DNA of 64,000 nucleotides, taken from the NCBI GenBank assembly GCA_963422465.1, contig OY730169.1:744001-808000 (forward strand), in the 5' to 3' direction. The notes under the pieces were generated by a model. The model made no database searches. It was given only the letters and a program-made list of their open reading frames with translations, and was not told the origin of the DNA. The position numbers and the translations under genes were made by a program. The DNA comes from Lichina pygmaea (Eukaryota; Ascomycota; Lichinomycetes; Lichinales; Lichinaceae). Position 1 is the stretch's first letter, and each line of letters begins with the position of its first letter. Positions 31,201-42,464 of this stretch are shown piece by piece.

Positions 31201-31990
31201 TTCTCTGCTTATGCTGTACAGAGGTCCAGAGGGTGCCTGAGTTCCTGGTTCTATCTTGATCTTGTAGTCAACTCCTGGGCGTAGAGGAGGAAGCTTGTCA
31301 GCGTTATCCTTGCTGAAGATGTCCAGGAACTTGTGGTACTGAGCAGGGAGAAGTGTGGCAGGATCCACACACTTCTTTGGCTTCAACACCTGCTCAATGT
31401 CTCTCAGAGAAACACTGAACACCTGGTGATCTGGCTTGGCAGCAAGGAGAGAAAATACAGCAGCATTGATGGGGATTGGTGTGGTAGAAAGAGGCTTGGG
31501 ATCCTGAGGCTTTCCAGCAGACGTCTTGGCTTCAAGATCCAAAGAGATTGGATAGCCATTGTTTGACTTGAGGCATGCCGATCAGCAGTGATCTGACTTA
31601 AACATGATTGAGGTGTTTGTCCAATCAATGTGTGGCCTGTGCTTCTGGAGCCATGGCATCCCCAGAATCACATCATAGTGAAGACCAGGAGACACAAAGA
31701 GAGAGACTTCTTCCTGGTGCACACCATGTGCTGTGGTCATGATTGTCTTGGTGAGATATATGGTTTGTGACATCTTGCCATCAAACAATCACAATGTGCG
31801 TGGGTAGGGGAAAGGTTCTTGGTGAAGAGATTGCGCAAAGAAAGCACCAATGCAGCCAAATGCTGAACAGCCAGAGTTAATAAGAGTATTGCACTTGAAT
31901 TTCCCATCTAGGATACAAGGAAGAAACAAGCACTTACTATCTAATTGCTGGTCTGGAGACAGATAGTCAATATAGAGATTCTTTTCATGT
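28255..31990 (-). pseudogene. A2 Pol region (fossil)
   Basis: It has the same domain order as A1: protease, RT with LVMPFGLANTPSMFQ, RNase H, integrase with zinc head (NCHVCSQAKSACD) and core, then chromodomain, ending in a purine run next to the 3' LTR (28255-28270). It is broken in several places. Confidence 0.8.
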
Positions 31991-32171
31991 CCTTGGGCAC
32001 AACGATGACCAAGGACTACTTGTTTTCCGACTCTGGAGTAGTCTCAACAGTGGCAGACTTGGTGGTGGTTATAGTGGTGGCAACAACAGGCATGCTTTTC
32101 ACTGGACAGAAGGTTGAGACATAACCTTGGTTTCCACAGTAGAAGTAGAGGCCTTTGCTTCAGTGATGTTC

Positions 32172-32951
32172 TCACTCTTCTGGCGTCAGCTTAGAGTGGC
32201 TGAGATCCATAGTAGGACTTGGTGGCTGTGGCGTGAAGGCTGGCTTGATGAACTCTAACTGTGGAACTGAGGCTTGGGTGGGAGGTGCTTGACATGGATG
32301 GTGAGAGTTGGCAGAAGTGGCACACAACTGGTTGTCCTGCAGCTGGCATTCCTCAACAAGCTTCTGATAGCTGATGTCCTTGAGGTTGATGCTGACAGGC
32401 TGCTTGGCAAGCTCTTCAGAGATAGTGCATCGAAGATGGCACTTCAAGGCCTTGTTGTTGAAGCCTGTGTGTGCAGCATACTGATTGAACTCTGTGAAGA
32501 ACTCAGCAAAGGAATAGTTGACCTGACACAAGACGATGAGCTTCCTCTGAGCTAGGAACTCTGGGTCTGGGTCAGAGAAGGTGTTCCAGAGATCTTGGAC
32601 GATGTTGTGCCAGTCAATGTACTGGCCAGCCATGATCTCAGCTGAGATGTAGGACTGCGCAGTGCCAGTCGTGTGTGAAAAGACGTACGCAATCTGCGAT
32701 ATTTCTGTGGGGTACCAGTCAGTGTTGAGTGTCATCTTGAGTGACAGTGATGTGATAAAGCTCTCAAGCTTCTCATGCATGATTTCCGTGTTTCCTCCAT
32801 CACCACTGAAGATCTCTGGGTCAGCAGTATGTTCAGACTTGGACTTGGGAGTGGTGTTGGTAGCTTGAATTTGCATGAACTCTGCAAACATATTACGAAG
32901 GAACTTGTTATTTCCAGCAACTGGCATAGCTTGGTCTGGTTGTTGAGACAT
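32172..32951 (-). pseudogene. A2 Gag (fossil)
   Basis: A Gag stretch that looks open for about 259 residues: start MSQQPDQAMPVAGN, capsid-like middle (QYIDWHNIVQDLWNTFSDPD, QYAAHTGFNNKALKCHL), then a Pro-rich tail. It is the best-kept Gag of family A in the window. The element as a whole is broken. Confidence 0.8.
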
Positions 32952-33362
32952 GACAAGAACATGAACGTGGCTTGGTGAAGTGTGTTATGGTTGGGTTAGT
33001 CTTTCGTAGTGTGACAAGGCAATAGCAGAGCAGAACTTGAGCCTAACTGATTCAGTAACCTTGACCTGACTTGGCTTGAGACTTGAGACTTGGATTGATG
33101 TACAAGACAAAAGACAAGGAAGGAAGAAAAAGAGAAAAGAAGAGAAGAAGCTGGGGGAGTAGGAGAAGTTCTTATAGGCAGGGAATCAGGTAACAGCAGA
33201 GCAAACAGGTAACAGTGCAGATGGAACTTCCCGGCAAGGTGTGTGACTTGTGCCAGATATGCAACAAGGCACTGGCAGAGCAAACAGGCAACAGTGCAGA
33301 TGGAACTTCCCAGCAAGGTGTGTGACTTGTGCCAGATATGCAACTGGGCCAGAACTGTGACA

Positions 33363-33901
33363 TGGGTCAGCAGTGCGTTCAGACTTGGACTTGGGAGTAG
33401 TGTTAGTAGCTTGAATTCACATGAACTCTGCAAACATGTTGTGAAGGAACTTGTCATTTCCAGCAACTGGCATGGCTTGGTCTGGTTGTTGAGACATGAC
33501 AAGGACGTGAACATGGCTTGGTGAAGTGTGTTATGGTTGGGTAGGTCTTTTGTAGTGTGACAAGGCAATGGCAGAGCAGAACTCAAGCCTAACTGATCCA
33601 GTAACCTTGACCTGACTTGGCTTGAGACTTGAGACTTGGATTAATGTACAAGATGAAAGACAAGGAAGGAAAAGAGAAAAGAAGAAGAGAAGAAGCTGGG
33701 GGAGCAGGAGAAGTTCTTATAGGCAGGGGATACAGTGGAGCAAACAGGTAACAGTGCAGATGGAACTTCCCAGCAAGGTGTGTGACTTGTGCCAGATATG
33801 CAACAAGGCAATAGCAGAGCAAACAGGCAACAGTGCAGATGGAACTTCCCGGCAAGGTGTGTGACTTGTGCCAGATATACAACTGGGCCAGAACTGTGAC
33901 A
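33363..33901 (-). mobile_element. Family A 5'-end repeat: gag start plus LTR (A3)
   Basis: This segment repeats 32817-33362, from the same point in gag (TGGGTCAGCAG) through the leader to the end of the LTR (33556-33901, 346 bp). Both LTRs of the pair carry the internal duplication of about 80 bp, while the A2 3' LTR does not. That points to a local tandem duplication of the 5' end, or recombination between related copies, rather than a separate simple insertion. The two units have since diverged slightly. Confidence 0.75.
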
Positions 33902-34043
33902 GTTACATTCCCTAGTCACACCCTGCCTTCAGTTTTTATCTCTTCAAAAGTTTTCTGAAGGAGTTCACTATTAGCTAGAAGATCTGCATGGCTGTAAAGC
34001 TACTACCAGTGTAAGAATCAAATAAAATAAAATAAAATAAAAA
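33902..34043 (+). mobile_element. LINE6: 3' UTR fragment
   Basis: The last 142 bp of a plus-strand LINE: 3' UTR close to LINE4, hairpin TGGCT-GTAA-AGCTA at 33989-34002, then AATCAAATAAAATAAAA-type tail. Everything upstream is cut off by the family-A array at 33901. The tail joins LINE8 directly. Confidence 0.85.
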
Positions 34044-34205
34044 CAGACTCTTCCAGGGGGAAAAAGACAGAAAACCACAGAGCTAACTAGAAGCTCAGAG
34101 ACTCAGAGAAGAGTCTCCAGAAATGTAAATCCTGTCTACAAGATCAACAAACACAGGGGGAAAGCAGTCAGTCAACTTCTTCAAGATCTTTGAAGATGAA
34201 ATGTC
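34044..34205 (+). mobile_element. LINE8: ORF1 C-terminal fragment
   Basis: A plus-strand piece matching the last 50 or so codons of LINE1 ORF1 (CAGACTCTTCCAGGGGG onward to GATGAAATGTC), just short of the ORF1/ORF2 junction. LINE6 probably inserted into it on the left, and LINE3 begins on the right. It is broken. Confidence 0.75.
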
Positions 34206-37200
34206 TTTTTTATTTTTATTTGATTCTTACACTGATAGTAGCTTTTCAGCCATGCAGATCTTCTAGCTAAGAGTGATTTTCTTCAGAAAACCTTTAGAGA
34301 AATAAAAACTGAAGACTGGGGGTGACTAGAGGATGTAGTAAAAGGAAATCTTGTAGTGACTGGTAGAAAGAAAACTTCTAGATATTAGAGTGTGAATAGT
34401 GGAGTTTGAAAGCCAGATTGAACTGGTTCAGTTTTTTTCAAAGACATGAACCAGTATAGAAACTTCTGTAGAAGCTCTGGGTTTGAAATAATAGAAGTGA
34501 AATCTTGAGAATTAAAAAAAGCTTGCTGTCTTTGACTTGAATAAAGAGAGTATGAAGAGGTGATATGTTTCACTGTCTTTTCTGCTTGACCACAGACACA
34601 TAAAAAGGTAGGAAAACCTGGAACTCCAGCTCTGAATAGAAAACTTGCCAGGCCAATTCTCCCAGTTCTGGTTTGTAGTAGCAGACTTGCCTCAGCTTTC
34701 TGTAGCTTTTTGTAGAGCTTCAGGTTGTTGTGGTGAGGCTTTTGACAAAACACCTACCACCCAGAGTAACTTCTTCTTTTCTTCTCCTCCTATTGGTTTT
34801 CCCACTCTTTAACAAAGAGTTTCTGTAGTTCTTTCTTTGAACTAGCCTGGTTAGTAGTTAATTAGTTTAACCAAGTGAACTTCCAATAGAGGAAGATAGT
34901 TGAGGATTTCTTTAAAGATTTCTTCCCAGAAGAGGTATAGTGGAAGATATTGGAAAAGATATTGTCCAGAAGTGTTTTCAGAGAGGAGCTTTGAATAGAA
35001 GAAAGAAAACAGACTTTGTGAAATTTGAAATAGAGATCTAGAGGTAAAAGAAAAAGCTCACTCTCTAATAAGAAAGATGGAGTGGCTTTGTAGACACCTC
35101 CAATAAGTCTCAGGCATTTGTTCTGGAATATGCTAAGAGACGAGATATTAGAAGATTTTCTTAGAGGATTGAACCAGATCCCCACAGCATAACTCAGTAA
35201 AGATCTGAGTATTGCAGTGTACACAAGACATGATGTGAGGACTGGGAAACTCTAAGTAGAATATGAAGTTCTAGAAAGAAAGGAAAGTGCTTTCTGAGCT
35301 TTTTGAAGAATAATTCTCTGGTGCTTATACCAGTGGAGTTTTGCATCCAGGTACACTCCTAATACTCACACTTCTTCTTTTAGTCTTAGAATCACATTCC
35401 CCAGTCTGAGCTTAAGCTGAAGATTGTCTGATCTTCTTCTGGAAAAATGAAGTATTTTATATTTCTCAGGAGAGAAGACTATTCCATGTCTTGCAGCCCA
35501 TGATAGATATTTGAGGTGTGTGTTCTTCAACTTCAGAAGGTTGCTTTTTAGAGAGTGTCCAAATACAAGCAGATTTGTACTTTCTGCAAATCCCAGAGCA
35601 GAAACACCAGTGGAAGAAGAGTGTACAGTTTTATGAAGTTCAGAAATGTAAAATAGAAACAGAATAGAAGATAAAAAGGAATCTTGGGGAACTCCACAGT
35701 GAATAGGAATAGCAGAAGACTCAGAGTCATCAAACACAAGAGTGGTAGAACAACTGGTACAGAAAAAGAGAATCCAGGAAGATAGCCAGAGAGGAATTCC
35801 TTTTCTTTCTAGGATTTGTTGGAGAATCTTAGGTAGAACTCTGTCATAGACTCCTAAGATATCCAGAGAAAGTAGAGATGTAACCATGCCTTCCTTCCAG
35901 ACTTTTTCCACTTGGGAAGTTAGTAGGAAGAGTGCTGATTCAGTTGATCTTTCTTTCCTGAAGTCCATCTGGATTTCTGGCAAAAGTCTAGCTTCTTCTG
36001 CTACCTTGCTTAGCCTGGTTACTGTAATAGCTTCCATCAGCTTGCCAGTTGTGTTTAGCAAAGCTATAGGGCACCAGACTTTTACTTGGTTATAGTATCC
36101 TTTACCAGGTTTTCTTAGACAGACTGTCTTTGCATTCTTGAATCTCTCTGGAAAGTATTCCAGTCTCCAGCATGTTGATGTGAGAACAGCCATAGCTTGG
36201 CAGAACTTGGAACCCAGAGCTTTCAGAAGTCTATTTGGCAGCTTATCTTTTCCCTCTACTGTGAAAGGTTTCTTTTTGTTCAGGATTTGTTCCACTTCTT
36301 CAGCAGTAACTTTCTGAGAGAGCTGGATCTCTGGAGTACTCTGGGAACTCTCTGTACTTAGTTCTGGAACAAGTGCTTTGGGGAAGAACTAGACTGAGAA
36401 TACTTTTGTCTTCTCCTCAAAGGTTTTAGCTAGTCTTTCTTGAGTTTCCAAATCTGGAACCAGGGGAAGATCAGAAGTGCTGTTGACTTTTGTTTTTCCC
36501 CACTTTGCAAGCTTCTAGAATTTTGAAGAACTGGCTAGCTCATGGACTTGTTATCTGAAGGTAGTCTGCTTTCCCTCTCTGACTACTTTTTTCTTGTTCT
36601 TAGTTGCTTGCTCAAGGTCTTCTTGGGATGCCTGTCCTCTGAGAACTTGTCTTCTTACTCTTCTTTCCTCTCTAACCTTGTTTTGGATGTCTTGGTTCCA
36701 CCAGGGAACTGAGTGACCAGATTACTTCTGGAGCTGTGTACATTTGCTTACCACTTCTTAGAGAAAGTTGTCCAGATACTCCAAGTACTTATCCACTTCA
36801 TCTTTGTCTTGAAAGTGGGAAGGTAGCTGTAGCTTCTCACACTCTACTCTTGCAAGGTTTGAGTCCAGTGTCTTCCAGTTCTTTTCTGGCTTCCAGGTTT
36901 TCCTTGGAGGATCCACGTCTAGACTAGTTAGTATAGGTCTGTGGTCAGACCTATGAAAGAACTGGAGAGCCACTTTAGAGAAAATCAGGGAGTTAGAAAA
37001 AGAAGAAGAAATAAAAAACAGATCAATTGCAGAACATGGTTTTTCTGAAAGAGATCTTGCTCTGGTGGAAGTAAAAGGTGTAATAGCTAAATCCAGATTT
37101 AAATCTTTTATTAGACCTTGGAACTTGTTTGCAGTGTCAGAGTACAGTCTTCTTTTCTTTGACCAGTCTGGGTGGTGGAGGTTTGAATCTGTGAGAAGAA

Positions 37201-37230
37201 TATGTTGTCCTTGTACTTGTAAAGTATCAC
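34206..37230 (-). mobile_element. LINE3: 5'-truncated, decayed LINE
   Basis: A minus-strand LINE of the LINE1/LINE4 family: A-rich tail, 3' UTR with hairpin TGGCT-GAAA-AGCTA (34239-34252), and ORF2 back to the endonuclease residue run LQVQGQHILLTDSNLHHPDW at about 37220, where it is truncated. ORF2 is broken by several stops and frame changes (open stretches 34385-34753, 34862-35224, 35366-36295, 36758-37230). In the RT the catalytic region reads GFAESTNLL instead of GFADDTNLL. It is older than LINE2 and LINE4. It abuts LINE4 head to head. Confidence 0.85.
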
Positions 37231-37708
37231 GTCCTTCAAGGACCATCATTTTTGACAAACAACACAATTTGTCATATATTCTGGAAAACAGCCGAGTTCC
37301 TCTCTGAAACCACTCAAACCTTAAGGTGAAAACCCATCACCTTTGAGAACCACGCGTGCTTGTCAAAAGTTGTGATCTTGAATCCCCGACCTTCTTCTTC
37401 AACAACCAGCAATCTACCCACAACCAGAGAGAGAGTCTCAGGATAAGAGGAATGGTTAGAGTCTGACTGACTCTGGAGCTAGCAGAGTCTTTGGCTCAAG
37501 GAAAGTCTAGATAGGGGGTCTGGTCCCTAGTCTAGGTTAATACTTCTAGCTTTGCCCAGAGCTTAGTTGGAAAAAGCTGCCCAGGAAAGTCTAGTCTTGG
37601 GGATTGGTCCCAGGACTAGATTATTACTGCTGGGAAACCAGGTGACTCTTCTTTCTGGCAGTACTCTGCAGACAGAAAACACCCAACCAGTGCCAAACAA
37701 TCTCTAAC
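37231..37708 (+). promoter_or_regulatory. LINE4 5' UTR with two repeated modules
   Basis: Two copies of a roughly 50-bp module, GGAAAGTCTAG...TGGTCCC..., at about 37501-37550 and 37584-37630. The same module occurs three times in the LINE1 5' UTR. No TATA box is obvious, as expected for an internal LINE promoter. The inverted repeat GTCCTTcAAGGAC lies at the very 5' end. Confidence 0.5.
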
Positions 37709-39100
37709 ATGGCTCCCAAGAAGAAAAAACCCACCTCTTCAGAAAGTAACACCAGAGCTACACCAGCTATACTCTCCCAACCAGCTTCCAGTCTGGCTAG
37801 CACCCAGTCCAGCTCTCCTACCCTCCAACCAGCTCCCCAGAATGACTACAAACTAGTAGACTCCTGGATCAAAACCCAACCAGTCCCAGAATCTATTCTG
37901 AAAAGCTGGGAAAATATCAAAAAGAACTCCTTCTCTACAGAAGCCCAGTCTAGCTCTACTGGCCTCACCAACAGAATCTTCCAGGAGCTGGAGAATATCA
38001 ACAAGTGGCTGGACAAACAAGAAGCCAAGCCATCATATGCCCAGGCTGTCCAAAAATCTATTCCAGCACAAATCCCTCTACCTGCAAGAATTCTCAAAGA
38101 AGTTCTTGTACATCCTGGTATCCAGCCACCTGACATGGCTAATAGAACTCACATCCAGCTTTTCCAGGCTCTTCAAGACAGACTACCCAGCCCCTACAAC
38201 AAGCAGGTCAGAGCAGTAAGGAAACTTCCTTCAGGGGATATCCTTATTAACACAGAAAGCCAAGAGACTAAAGTCTTCCTAGAGAAAAACCCTGCCTGGG
38301 TATCAGCTATCTTCACAAAGGAAGCAACCATCCAGCCCAAGAGATTCCCAGTTCTGATCCATGGAGTCAGAACAGAAGATATCCAACCTGAAGACCTGGA
38401 GAAAACCTGCCAGATAATCCAGAACAGCAACCCATCTCTGAGCAAACAAATCACTATCCTGAGAGCCTACTGGTCTAAGAAGGCTATAGCTCAAAAGAAG
38501 CCAGTTATCTCTCTCCACCTGGATCTGGCTACCCCTGTACAAGCCAATCTTTTGATTGAGAGTGGGCTAGTGCTGGGGCACAGGATGCATGAAGCAGAAC
38601 CTTTCCTGGCAGACACAGTCATTGCACAATGTTTCAAGTGCTTTGGCTATGGGCACCAAGCACGCTTCTGCAAGAACAAAGCTGTGTGTGGTGCCTGTGG
38701 AGGCCAGCATGAAAGGAGAGCCTGCCAAGTTCCTGAACAGCTTCTCAAGTCAAAATGCTGCAACTGCAGAGGAGCTCACCCAGCCTGGGCCAGTGTCTGT
38801 CCAGTACGCCAGGAAGCAGCCAAGAAGGCAAGAGAAGCATGGAACACACGCCCAGGAAAATATGAGATCCCAACAGCTACCTCTGTTCCAGCTCTACAAC
38901 CTCCCCCAGTTATGTCTTTCCCTCTCTCTCAGTCTCTACCAGGAGGGAAAAAACGTAAAACAGCTGAGCCAAGCAGAAGCTCAGAGCGACTCAGAGGTGC
39001 ACTCCCAGAAGTGCAAATTCTTTCTTCAAGATCAGCCAACTCTGGAGGAAAGCTACCAGCTAACTCCTTCAAGATCTTTGATGCTGAGATGTCTGCATGA
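37709..39100 (+). CDS. LINE4 ORF1: nucleic-acid-binding protein
   Basis: 463 residues, open. The lysine-rich start (MAPKKKKP) is followed by a Ser/Pro/Thr-rich region to about residue 45. Residues 80-108 look like a short coiled coil (IFQELENINKWLDKQE). A basic conserved middle domain (RAVRKLPSGDILINTE, KRFPVLIHGVRTEDI) spans about 160-235. Three zinc knuckles follow between about 308 and 365: CFKCFGYGHQARFC, CGACGGQHERRAC and CCNCRGAHPAWASVC. ORF1 proteins of this group package the LINE RNA. The stop TGA overlaps the ORF2 start as ATGA at 39097-39100. Confidence 0.92.
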   Translation: MAPKKKKPTSSESNTRATPAILSQPASSLASTQSSSPTLQPAPQNDYKLVDSWIKTQPVPESILKSWENIKKNSFSTEAQSSSTGLTNRIFQELENINKWLDKQEAKPSYAQAVQKSIPAQIPLPARILKEVLVHPGIQPPDMANRTHIQLFQALQDRLPSPYNKQVRAVRKLPSGDILINTESQETKVFLEKNPAWVSAIFTKEATIQPKRFPVLIHGVRTEDIQPEDLEKTCQIIQNSNPSLSKQITILRAYWSKKAIAQKKPVISLHLDLATPVQANLLIESGLVLGHRMHEAEPFLADTVIAQCFKCFGYGHQARFCKNKAVCGACGGQHERRACQVPEQLLKSKCCNCRGAHPAWASVCPVRQEAAKKAREAWNTRPGKYEIPTATSVPALQPPPVMSFPLSQSLPGGKKRKTAEPSRSSERLRGALPEVQILSSRSANSGGKLPANSFKIFDAEMSA

Positions 39101-42100
39101 AAGACACAAAGCTGACACTTCTCCAGTATAATATGCAAAAAAGCCAATCAGTCCAAGAGCTACTGCTAGCAACCTCAGCTCTCCAAGAGGTGGACATTAT
39201 TGCACTTCAAGAGCCCTGGAAAAACCCTCACCTAGAAACAAGCACTTCAACTGTTTTCTCTTCCTTTCTTCCTCTCTACTGTTCAGAGATTGGCAGAACA
39301 CTTTTTCTTATTAATAAAAATCTGAAACTCTCTTCTCTTCATCCTACCTTCTGGAATAAAGACTTTGTTTCTCTTGAAATCTACTTGGAAAACTCTCCTA
39401 CTTCTCTTTGGGTACATAATCTCTACTTCACCCCATCAAGTCAAGAAAACTACACAGAGGCATCAGAAGCTCTTCTCTGTTTACTCCAAAATGCTTTACA
39501 AGAACAAGGACAACATATTCTTCTCACAGACTCAAATCTTCACCACCCAGACTGGTCAAAGAAAAGAAGACTGTACTCTGAGACTGCAAACAAGTTTCAA
39601 GACCTAATGAAAGATTTAAATCTGGATTTAGCTATTGCACCTTTCACCCCTACCAGAGCAAGATCTCTTTCTGAAAAACCATGTTCTCCTATTGATCTGT
39701 CTTTTATTTCTTCTTCTCTTTCTAACTCTCTGATTTTCTCTAAAGTGGCTCTTCAGTTCTTTCATGGGTCTGACCACAGACCTGTACTAACCTGCCTGGA
39801 CCTGGATCCTCCAAGGAAAATCTGGAAACCAGAAAGAAACTGGAGAACACTGGACTCAAACCTTGCAAGAGTAGAGTGTGAGAAGCTACACCTGCCCTTC
39901 CACTTCCAAGACAAATATGAAGTGGATGAGTACTTGGAGTATCTTGACAACTTTCTCCAAGAAATAGCAAGCAAATCCACACAGCTCCAGAAGCAATCTG
40001 GCCACTCAGTCCCCTGGTGGAATCAAGAGATCCAAAACAAGGTTAAAGAGGAAAGAAGAGTAAGAAGAAAAGTGCAAAAAAGACAAGCAAGTCAAGAGGA
40101 ACTTGAGCAAGCAACTAAGCTCAAGAAAAAGGCAGTCAGAGATGGAAAACAGAACACTTTCAGACACCAAATCCATGAGCTGGCCAGCTCTTCAAACTTC
40201 TGGAAGCTTGCAAAGTGGGGAAGGTCCAAAGCCAACAAGACTCCTGATCTTCCTCTGGTTCCTGACCTGGAAACACAAGAAGGAATAGCCAAAACCTTTG
40301 AGGAAAAGACTAAAGCCTTCTCACAGCAGTTCTTTCCAAAAGCTCTAGTTCCAGAACCAGGCTCAGAAAGCTCCCAGACTATCTCTGAGATACAGCTCTC
40401 CCAGGAGGTAACATGTGAAGAAGTGGAGCAAATTCTGGCCAAGAAGAAACCTTTCACAGCAGGAGGGAGAGATAAGCTGCCAAATGGATTTCTGAGAGCT
40501 CTGGGGCCTAGGTTCTGCCAAGCTCTAGCTATTCTGACTTCAACATGCTGGAAACTGGAGTACTTCCCTGAAAGATTTAAGAGTGCAAAAACAGTCTGCT
40601 TGAGGAAACCTGGCAAGGGAACCTACAATCAAGCTAAAGCCTGGCGCCCTATAGCTCTGCTAAACACAACAGGCAAGCTGATGGAAGCTATTGCTGCAGC
40701 CAGACTAAGCAAGATAGCAGAAGAAGCTGGACTATTGCCAGATATCCAGATGGGCTTTAGGAAAGGAAGATCCACAGAAGTAGCACTTTTCCTTCTAACC
40801 TCCCAAGTGGAAAAAGTCTGGAAGGAAGGCATGGTTGCATCCCTACTCTCACTGGATATCTCAGGAGCCTATGACAGAGTTCTCCCCAAGATACTACAGC
40901 AAATTCTGAAAAGAAAAGGAATACCTGCCTGGCTAGCTTCCTGGATCTACTCCTTCTGTGATAAGCACTCTACCACTCTTGTCTTTGATGATTCTGAGTC
41001 TTGTTCAATTCCTATTCATTGTGGAGTTTCTCAAGGTTCTCCATTATCCCCTATTCTTTTTCTATTCTACATTTCTGAATTGCATGAGACTGTGCATACT
41101 CCCTCTTCTGGTGTATCTGCCCTGGGGTTTGCAGATGATACAAATCTGCTTGCTTTTGGTCACTCCTTGAAAAGTAACCTTCTGAAGTTAAAGAACACAC
41201 ACCTCAAATGTCTATCATGGGCTGCAAGACATGGAATGGTCTTCTCTCCTGAGAAATATGAAATACTTCATTTTTCCAGAAGAAGATCAGACAATCTTCA
41301 GCTCAAGCTCAGACTGGGGAATGTGATTCTCAAACCAAAAGAAGAAGTGCGAGTACTTGGAGTGTACCTAGATGCAAAGCTCCACTGGCACAAACACCAG
41401 AGGATTATTCTTCAAAAAGCACAGAAAGCACTCTCTTCTCTTTCTAGAACTTCCTATTCTACTTGGGGCTTTCCAGTTCACACATCACGTCTGGTGTACA
41501 CTGCTATACTGAGATCTCTACTGAGCTATGCAGTGGGGATCTGGTTTAACCCTCTAAGAAAATCCTCCAATATCTCTTCTCTTGTTTCATTTCAAAACAG
41601 ATGCCTAAGACTTATTGGGGGTGCCTTCAAAGCCACTCCTTCTTTTCTATTAGAGAGTGAGCTTTTTCTTCTACCTCTAGACCTATACTTTAAATTTCGC
41701 ACTGCCTGTTTTCTTTCTTCTATTCAAAACTCCCCTCTCAAATACTTTCTTGACAGTATCTTTTCCACTATTTCCAGCTATGCCTCTCTCTTGAAGAAAC
41801 CTTTAAAGGAATCCTCAACTATCTCTCCTAAGTGGAAATTCACTTGGTTAAGTCAAATAACTACTAACCAGGCTAGTTCAAAGAAAGAACTACAAAAGCT
41901 TGTTACTAAAGAGTGGGAAGACCAATGGGAAGAGAAGAAAAGAAGAAGCTATCCAGGCTGGCAGACTTTCTGTCAAAAGCCACACAAAAACAATCTGAAG
42001 CTCTACAAAGAGTTACAGAAAGCTGAGGCAAGTCTGCTACTGCAAATCAGGACTGGAAGAATTGGTCTGGCAAGTTTTCTTTTCAGAGCTGGAGTTCCTG

Positions 42101-42300
42101 ACTTCCCTACCCCACTATGTGTGTGTGGCCAAGCAGAAGAAACTGCAAAACATATCACCTCTTCATGCTCTCTTTATTCAAGACAAAGACAACAAGTCTC
42201 TTTTAATCCCCAAGACTTCACCACTATTATTTCAAACCCAGAGCTACTACAGAAGTTCTTGTACTGGTTTATGTCTTTGAAAAGACTTAAACCAGTTTAA
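39097..42300 (+). CDS. LINE4 ORF2: endonuclease-reverse transcriptase
   Basis: 1067 residues, open. AP endonuclease: LLQYNMQKSQ near residue 8, IIALQEPW near 34, LLTDSNLHHPDW from 142, SDHRPVL from 225. Reverse transcriptase: LDISGAYDRV with Asp587 and FADDTNLL with Asp680-Asp681 as catalytic residues. C-terminal Cys/His motif: C1008, C1010, H1019, C1024. No RNase H. Translation probably depends on re-initiation after ORF1 (ATGA overlap). Compared with LINE1 and LINE2 there is one extra T at 42287-42288, so the protein ends KRLKPV and lacks the last 16 or so residues of the other copies. This lies after all known motifs. Confidence 0.93.
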   Translation: MKDTKLTLLQYNMQKSQSVQELLLATSALQEVDIIALQEPWKNPHLETSTSTVFSSFLPLYCSEIGRTLFLINKNLKLSSLHPTFWNKDFVSLEIYLENSPTSLWVHNLYFTPSSQENYTEASEALLCLLQNALQEQGQHILLTDSNLHHPDWSKKRRLYSETANKFQDLMKDLNLDLAIAPFTPTRARSLSEKPCSPIDLSFISSSLSNSLIFSKVALQFFHGSDHRPVLTCLDLDPPRKIWKPERNWRTLDSNLARVECEKLHLPFHFQDKYEVDEYLEYLDNFLQEIASKSTQLQKQSGHSVPWWNQEIQNKVKEERRVRRKVQKRQASQEELEQATKLKKKAVRDGKQNTFRHQIHELASSSNFWKLAKWGRSKANKTPDLPLVPDLETQEGIAKTFEEKTKAFSQQFFPKALVPEPGSESSQTISEIQLSQEVTCEEVEQILAKKKPFTAGGRDKLPNGFLRALGPRFCQALAILTSTCWKLEYFPERFKSAKTVCLRKPGKGTYNQAKAWRPIALLNTTGKLMEAIAAARLSKIAEEAGLLPDIQMGFRKGRSTEVALFLLTSQVEKVWKEGMVASLLSLDISGAYDRVLPKILQQILKRKGIPAWLASWIYSFCDKHSTTLVFDDSESCSIPIHCGVSQGSPLSPILFLFYISELHETVHTPSSGVSALGFADDTNLLAFGHSLKSNLLKLKNTHLKCLSWAARHGMVFSPEKYEILHFSRRRSDNLQLKLRLGNVILKPKEEVRVLGVYLDAKLHWHKHQRIILQKAQKALSSLSRTSYSTWGFPVHTSRLVYTAILRSLLSYAVGIWFNPLRKSSNISSLVSFQNRCLRLIGGAFKATPSFLLESELFLLPLDLYFKFRTACFLSSIQNSPLKYFLDSIFSTISSYASLLKKPLKESSTISPKWKFTWLSQITTNQASSKKELQKLVTKEWEDQWEEKKRRSYPGWQTFCQKPHKNNLKLYKELQKAEASLLLQIRTGRIGLASFLFRAGVPDFPTPLCVCGQAEETAKHITSSCSLYSRQRQQVSFNPQDFTTIISNPELLQKFLYWFMSLKRLKPV

Positions 42301-42464
42301 TCTAGCTTTCAAACTCCACTATTCCCAATCCAATACCTAGATTCTCTTCTCTTACCAGAAACTTCAAGATTCCTTTTGTTACATTCCCTAGTCACACCCT
42401 GCCTTCAGTTTTTATCTCTTCAAAGGTTTTCTGAAGGAGTTCACTATTAGCTAGAAGATCTGCA

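Larger units (their letters stand above)
27988..33362 (-). mobile_element. Ty3/gypsy chromovirus, family A, copy A2
   Basis: A minus-strand copy of the same family as A1, without the B insertion. The 3' LTR lies at 27988-28254 (267 bp) and the 5' LTR at 33010-33362 (353 bp, lengthened by an internal duplication of about 80 bp). Order on the minus strand: Gag (32951 down to about 32170), protease (about 31790-31580), RT (about 31540-30700), RNase H (about 30590-29910), integrase (about 29600-29010), chromodomain (about 28510-28290). No matching 5-bp target duplication is found at its ends (CAGAT versus TGGGT), so one flank has been rearranged. It is broken, with ten or more breaks. Confidence 0.9.

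Noticed and set aside
27988-33362. A2 as a simple insertion with target duplication
   Set aside because: Flanking 5-mers CAGAT and TGGGT do not match and the right flank is a repeat of its own 5' end.
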